This document shows, in pieces, positions 55,952 through 59,153 of a DNA stretch of 59,153 nucleotides; within the stretch, counting starts at the first letter, position 1, and each line of letters begins with the position of its first letter. Position numbers and translations under genes: made by a program. Below the pieces are notes generated by a model. It was given only the letters and a program-made list of their open reading frames with translations. It ran no database searches and was not told the origin of the DNA. The DNA comes from Streptococcus caballi DSM 19004 (GTDB lineage Bacteria; Bacillota; Bacilli; Lactobacillales; Streptococcaceae): NCBI RefSeq assembly GCF_000379985.1, contig NZ_KB904064.1, positions 1 through 59,153 on the forward strand, written 5' to 3'.

Positions 55952-57301
55952 TTACCTCGCTAACAAATCTGAAATACGCGTGATGTTTTTGAGCAGAGTC
56001 ACGACAACGATTTTATCGCCCACATGGAGGACATCCTCGCCAGTTGGAAAGATAGTTTTACCATTACGAATGATAGCAGCGATAACGATATTCTTTTTAA
56101 AGGTTAGAGAGGACAAGCTCTTTCCTGCCATCTTATTGGACTCACGAATTTCAAATTGCAGGGTCTCAATATGACCATTTGCCACATGGTGCATAGCATC
56201 CAAACTAGAATCCTGAGCATTAACACGACCACGGATAAAGTGCATCATCGAATCCACGGCAATACTTTTTGGTGTGACAATACTTGAAAATTGGCTGGTG
56301 TCAATAATTTCAAGTAGACTGGTTCGATTGACCTTGGTGATATTTTTCTGAACACCCAGCGTTTCTAGGAACATAGAAGAAATGATGTTTTCCTCATCAA
56401 CACCTGTCAAGGTTGCGACACAGTCAAAGTTTTCAACACTTTCTTCCAAGAGAACGTTCTTAGCCGTTCCATCACCCTGAACAACATGGACATGAGGAAA
56501 TTCTTGACTGAAAAATTCAGCACGCTTAGGATTGACCTCAATCAACTTCACATGGATTTTAGTATGTTTTAGAATATTGAGAAGATAGTAGGCAATCTTA
56601 CCCGCACCGATAATCATCATATTTTTGACAATCTTAGCCTTGATAAAATTATGAAAGAGAATCATTTCCACACGATTTCCTGTGATGAAGATACGATCCT
56701 CCGCCTGAATAACAGCATCACCGTTTGGAATGATGATTTTTCCATCTCGTTCAATAGCGCAGACGACAATGTTACCGAATTTTTTACGGAACTGGCTAAG
56801 AGTCATCTGGCAAAGCTTGCTGTCGCTGACAATTTTAAATTCCATCAGCATAACACGACCGTTGACAAAATGTTCAACGGATAGAGCATTTGGAAAATCA
56901 ATAGAATTGGCAATATAACGAGCTGTCAGCAATTCTGGATTGACCACCAGTGAAAAACCAAGGAAATTCTTGTCCTTAAAATAGGCATTAGAATATTCAG
57001 GATTGCGAACACGGACAATGGTTTCTTTTGCTCCCATCTTCTTGGCCAAAACAGCTGAAATCATGTTGACCTCATCCTTATCCGTGATGGCAATGAAAAT
57101 ATCGCAAGAGTTGACATCAGCTTGCTCTAAAATTTTAAAGTTGGCTCCATTGCCCACAATTCCCATAATATCGTTGCGCTTGGTTACTCGCTTTAGAACA
57201 GCTTCATTTTCTTCAATCAGAATAACATCGTGATCTTCTTCAACCAGTGAGCGGCAAAGGGCAGTTCCGACCTTACCACCACCTACAACAATTATTCTCA
57301 T
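55952..57301 (-). CDS. trkA: Trk potassium uptake regulator TrkA (two RCK units)
   Basis: 449 residues from ATG 57301, which has TTTGGAGG upstream; the frame is open back to 57373 without a start signal. Two Rossmann NAD-binding domains, RIIVVGGGKVGTALCRSL (near 2) and MMIIGAGKIAYYLL (near 224), are each followed by a TrkA_C domain (about 135-215 and 365-445). The second TrkA_C domain is the kind that binds c-di-AMP in Firmicutes. It gates the TrkH channel. First gene of the trkA-trkH operon. Confidence 0.94.
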   Translation of the reverse strand: MRIIVVGGGKVGTALCRSLVEEDHDVILIEENEAVLKRVTKRNDIMGIVGNGANFKILEQADVNSCDIFIAITDKDEVNMISAVLAKKMGAKETIVRVRNPEYSNAYFKDKNFLGFSLVVNPELLTARYIANSIDFPNALSVEHFVNGRVMLMEFKIVSDSKLCQMTLSQFRKKFGNIVVCAIERDGKIIIPNGDAVIQAEDRIFITGNRVEMILFHNFIKAKIVKNMMIIGAGKIAYYLLNILKHTKIHVKLIEVNPKRAEFFSQEFPHVHVVQGDGTAKNVLLEESVENFDCVATLTGVDEENIISSMFLETLGVQKNITKVNRTSLLEIIDTSQFSSIVTPKSIAVDSMMHFIRGRVNAQDSSLDAMHHVANGHIETLQFEIRESNKMAGKSLSSLTFKKNIVIAAIIRNGKTIFPTGEDVLHVGDKIVVVTLLKNITRISDLLAR

Positions 57302-57579
57302 AATAACCTCCAAATTATATAGACTATCATACCTTTTTTTCCCTAAAAATGCACGCCAATAAGTAAAAGTCACTAAAATGAAATCAAAAATTTGAAACTA
57401 GCTAATTAAGCTTTGCTATTGAGCTTCTGCCATTATGACACCAGCCTGTCTAGCCCGAATGCTTGAAAAATTTCTTTTTAAGTTGAAACTGAATTTTTGC
57501 TAACTTCCTTTTATTCTCAGATTAGAAACGGTAAATAAAAGGATATTTAGATATTATTTGAAAAATAGAGTTAAAGTGA
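57302..57579 (-). other. leader and promoter region of trkA
   Basis: On the minus strand AGGTATGATAG near 57330 and a TATAAT near 57315-57320 are the only -10-like elements before trkA. The leader would be short (about 30 nt). I looked for a c-di-AMP (ydaO-type) riboswitch, as occurs before potassium genes in other Firmicutes, and found no room or structure for it. The rest is A+T-rich and shows nothing clear. Confidence 0.4.
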
Positions 57580-57717
57580 TTGACATTACTTTGTAAAGTG
57601 TTATAATAATCTACAAGAATTCGTTGGTTTAAATCAAACCTGTTATGATTTAAGTTAATGAATCGCCACCAACCACATTGTTTGCTGAGCTTGACTCCGG
57701 GCAGTGTGGTTTTTTTA
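57580..57717 (+). ncRNA. candidate small RNA or attenuator leader before trmL
   Basis: A near-consensus promoter, TTGACA (57580-57585), 16 bp, TATAAT (57602-57607), is followed about 110 bp later by a terminator: AACCACATTG (57671-57680) / CAGTGTGGTT (57702-57711) with one T-G pair and seven Ts. In between, GGTTT / AAACC (57624-57640) forms a further stem. The expected transcript, about 57614-57717, ends 25 bp before trmL. It also contains a frame of 20 codons (MNRHQPHCLLSLTPGSVVFL, 57655-57717) without a ribosome site. Either a free small RNA or a leader that attenuates trmL. Confidence 0.5.
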
Positions 57718-57741
57718 TGAGAAAATCGAGAAGTAAAAGAT

Positions 57742-58290
57742 ATGAATATTGAAGAATTAAGCCAGAATAATCACCGCAAAGACAGCGGTCGTAACCACAT
57801 TGTCCTTTTTGAGCCCCAAATTCCAGCTAATACAGGTAATATTGCCAGAACCTGCGCAGCAACCAATAGTCCCCTCCACATCATCCGTCCCATGGGTTTT
57901 CCAATTGATGATAAAAAAATGAAACGTGCTGGATTAGATTACTGGGACAAGTTGGACATCACGTTTTATGACAATTTAGAAGAGTTTATGAGTAAATGCA
58001 CTGGACGGGTTCATTTGATTAGTAAATTTGCTGATAAGGTTTATTCCGATGAAGATTATAATGACGACCAAGACCATTATTTCATGTTCGGCCGTGAAGA
58101 TAAGGGCTTGCCAGAAGGCTTTATGCGGGCTAATTCAGAAAAAGCTCTGCGCATTCCTATGAATGATGAACACGTCCGCAGCTTAAACGTGTCCAATACT
58201 GTTTGCATGATTATTTACGAAGCATTGCGCCAGCAATCCTTTCCAAATCTTGAACTCAGTCATACCTATGAACATGATAAGTTGAAATAA
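57742..58290 (+). CDS. trmL: tRNA (cytidine/uridine-34 2'-O)-methyltransferase TrmL
   Basis: 182 residues. A minimal SPOUT methylase: [21 protein letters not shown] (substrate and knot start), [11 protein letters not shown] (motif 2) and [21 protein letters not shown] (motif 3). It methylates the wobble ribose in tRNA-Leu species. The first 17 residues ([17 protein letters not shown]) extend beyond the E. coli enzyme, as in some other streptococci. The ribosome site is weak (GAGAAG). The only promoter seen upstream is cut off by the terminator at 57671-57717, which points to attenuation or read-through. Confidence 0.93.
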   Translation: MNIEELSQNNHRKDSGRNHIVLFEPQIPANTGNIARTCAATNSPLHIIRPMGFPIDDKKMKRAGLDYWDKLDITFYDNLEEFMSKCTGRVHLISKFADKVYSDEDYNDDQDHYFMFGREDKGLPEGFMRANSEKALRIPMNDEHVRSLNVSNTVCMIIYEALRQQSFPNLELSHTYEHDKLK

Positions 58291-58297
58291 GGAAGTA

Positions 58298-58320
58298 AGG
58301 AGGTTTAGGACCTTCTTTTT
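58298..58320 (+). terminator. terminator of trmL
   Basis: AAGGAGGT / GACCTTCTT-type stem (58298-58315) with a short TTTAG loop, followed by Ts. Confidence 0.65.
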
Positions 58321-58330
58321 CAGTGCTATA

Positions 58331-58359
58331 TTGAAAGCCTTTTCTTACTGTGATATAAT
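58331..58359 (+). promoter_or_regulatory. promoter of the YSIRK surface protein
   Basis: -35 TTGAAA (58331-58336), 17-bp spacer, -10 TATAAT (58354-58359); AGGAG at 58374-58378 lies eight bases before the ATG. Confidence 0.8.
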
Positions 58360-58386
58360 GAATAAAAAAGAGTAGGAGAAGAAGAA

Positions 58387-59153
58387 ATGGGACTTAAACG
58401 TAAAGAGAAATTTTCTATCCGTAAGTACAAAAAAATTGGTACAGCTTCTGTTTTATTAGGGACCTTCTTCTTGGTAAGTTCAGCTGGAATTGTCTTTGCT
58501 GAGGAAGTGGAGGTACCACAAGCCGTAGTACAGCCAATAACAGTACCTTCCGCAGCTTCTGAAGCAACGACAGTTTCATCTACAAGCGGGGTAAGTAGCA
58601 CAACTGACCAATCTCAGTCAACAACAAACTCAGCAGTAGATGATAACACTCAAGTAAGTCCAGCAGTTCCAACGGCTTCTACCACTCAGACGACAGAAGT
58701 AGATGTAGTAGGCCAAGCAAAGGATGGGCAGCCGACGGATCCAGTATCGGCTGAAACAAAATCAGTTGAAACTTCAAATACTCAAGTAACTAGCGTACAA
58801 AAAGAAAGAATTGTATCTACAAGGGTAGAAGATGAGCAGTCGAAGGCGCCTCAAGCAAGTGAAAATAGTCTAAGCTCTGAGGTAGCAGTAGTTGAGGAAA
58901 AAACGGCAGCTAAGTCACAAGATGAAGCTAGTTTGTCAGCGGCTAATACACAAGCCCAGTCAGCTGCAGTCACCACATTAGCCATGTATCGTCTCTACAA
59001 TCCCAACTCAGGCGAGCATTTTTATACCTCAAATGGTTACGAAAAAGTAAGTCTTGTTAAGCTTGGCTGGCGTGATGAAAATGTAGCCTGGTATGCACCG
59101 ACCAAAGGAGAGGAAGTTTATCGTCTTTATAATCCTAATGCCGGTGATCACCA
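58387..59153 (+). CDS. YSIRK-signal surface protein, partial (runs off the right edge)
   Basis: 255 codons are visible. It starts MGLKRKEKFSIRKYKKIGTA followed by SVLLG, a YSIRK-type signal that directs export at the division septum, with cleavage near VFA-EE (residue 38). Residues 40-195 are a Ser/Thr/Val/Gln-rich low-complexity stalk. From residue 198 comes a repeated module: YRLYNPNSGEHFYTSNGYEK, then VSLVKLGWRDENVAWYAP, then EEVYRLYNPNAGDHH at the edge. This tandem YRLYNPN unit (DUF5648-like) occurs in wall-bound or secreted proteins of streptococci and lactobacilli, sometimes with lysozyme-like or peptidase domains. An LPXTG end is expected but not seen. Function unknown. Confidence 0.85.
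   Translation, partial: MGLKRKEKFSIRKYKKIGTASVLLGTFFLVSSAGIVFAEEVEVPQAVVQPITVPSAASEATTVSSTSGVSSTTDQSQSTTNSAVDDNTQVSPAVPTASTTQTTEVDVVGQAKDGQPTDPVSAETKSVETSNTQVTSVQKERIVSTRVEDEQSKAPQASENSLSSEVAVVEEKTAAKSQDEASLSAANTQAQSAAVTTLAMYRLYNPNSGEHFYTSNGYEKVSLVKLGWRDENVAWYAPTKGEEVYRLYNPNAGDH

Noticed and set aside
57302..57420. c-di-AMP riboswitch before trkA
   Set aside because: The leader appears to be about 30 nt and no ydaO-type pairing or motif is seen.

Overview
The window is chromosomal DNA of a low-GC Gram-positive coccus, almost certainly a Streptococcus. The evidence is the codY-pncA-gatCAB order, the treR/treP/treC set, the SNF2-murC-mltG-greA-yidC series, the xerD-like-scpA-scpB-rluB-yidD operon, a class C sortase pilus locus and a YSIRK-type surface protein. 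The species cannot be fixed from the sequence alone; a member of the bovis/equinus or salivarius neighbourhood is a guess.

Layout. (1) 1-265: the end of an IS30-family element, cut by the window edge. (2) 290-5174: codY, with a near-consensus CodY box at its own promoter, then pncA and the gatCAB amidotransferase operon. (3) 5229-16719: a pilus island. Three class C sortase genes on the minus strand diverge from a plus-strand set: a small coiled-coil protein, a dedicated signal peptidase I, a 1455-residue LPKTG adhesin or tip pilin, a 497-residue LPSTG backbone pilin and a fourth class C sortase. The divergent control region carries a CodY-like box and a cre-like (CcpA) box. (4) 16711-21446: trehalose uptake and hydrolysis (treR divergent from treP-treC) with two matching operators. 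(5) 21612-25350: an HhH-GPD glycosylase, a Gfo/Idh/MocA oxidoreductase and the M13 peptidase PepO. (6) 25546-27859: two neighbouring broken genes, a Cof-type HAD phosphatase and a MATE efflux pump, with at least five small frame-changing lesions. (7) 28233-28925: a membrane-anchored protein of unknown function. (8) 29296-34429: the yqeG-yqeH-yhbY-nadD-yqeK-hydrolase-rsfS-methyltransferase cluster, interrupted by a strongly self-complementary element at 31286-31485. (9) 34679-46312: SNF2 helicase, unknown protein, murC, acetyltransferase, mltG, greA, yidC, acylphosphatase, TrmH-type methylase, HD protein and a Bax-inhibitor-like protein. (10) 46756-54315: lysA, yneF-type gene, then a long overlapping operon murI-rdgB-yfcE-cbpB-xerD-like-scpA-scpB-rluB-yidD. 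(11) 54509-57301: Trk-type potassium uptake (trkA-trkH). (12) 57580-59153: a possible small RNA, trmL, and the start of a large YSIRK surface protein that runs off the window.

The genes fit together as housekeeping modules (Gln-tRNA charging, ribosome maturation, cell wall, chromosome segregation) with two accessory parts: the pilus island and the surface protein at the right edge. No tRNA, rRNA or CRISPR array was seen. I did not find a clearly undescribed system. The items most worth testing are the four-sortase pilus island and its control region, the structured repeat at 31286-31485, the small transcript candidate at 57580-57717, and the leaderless start of the TrmH-type gene.
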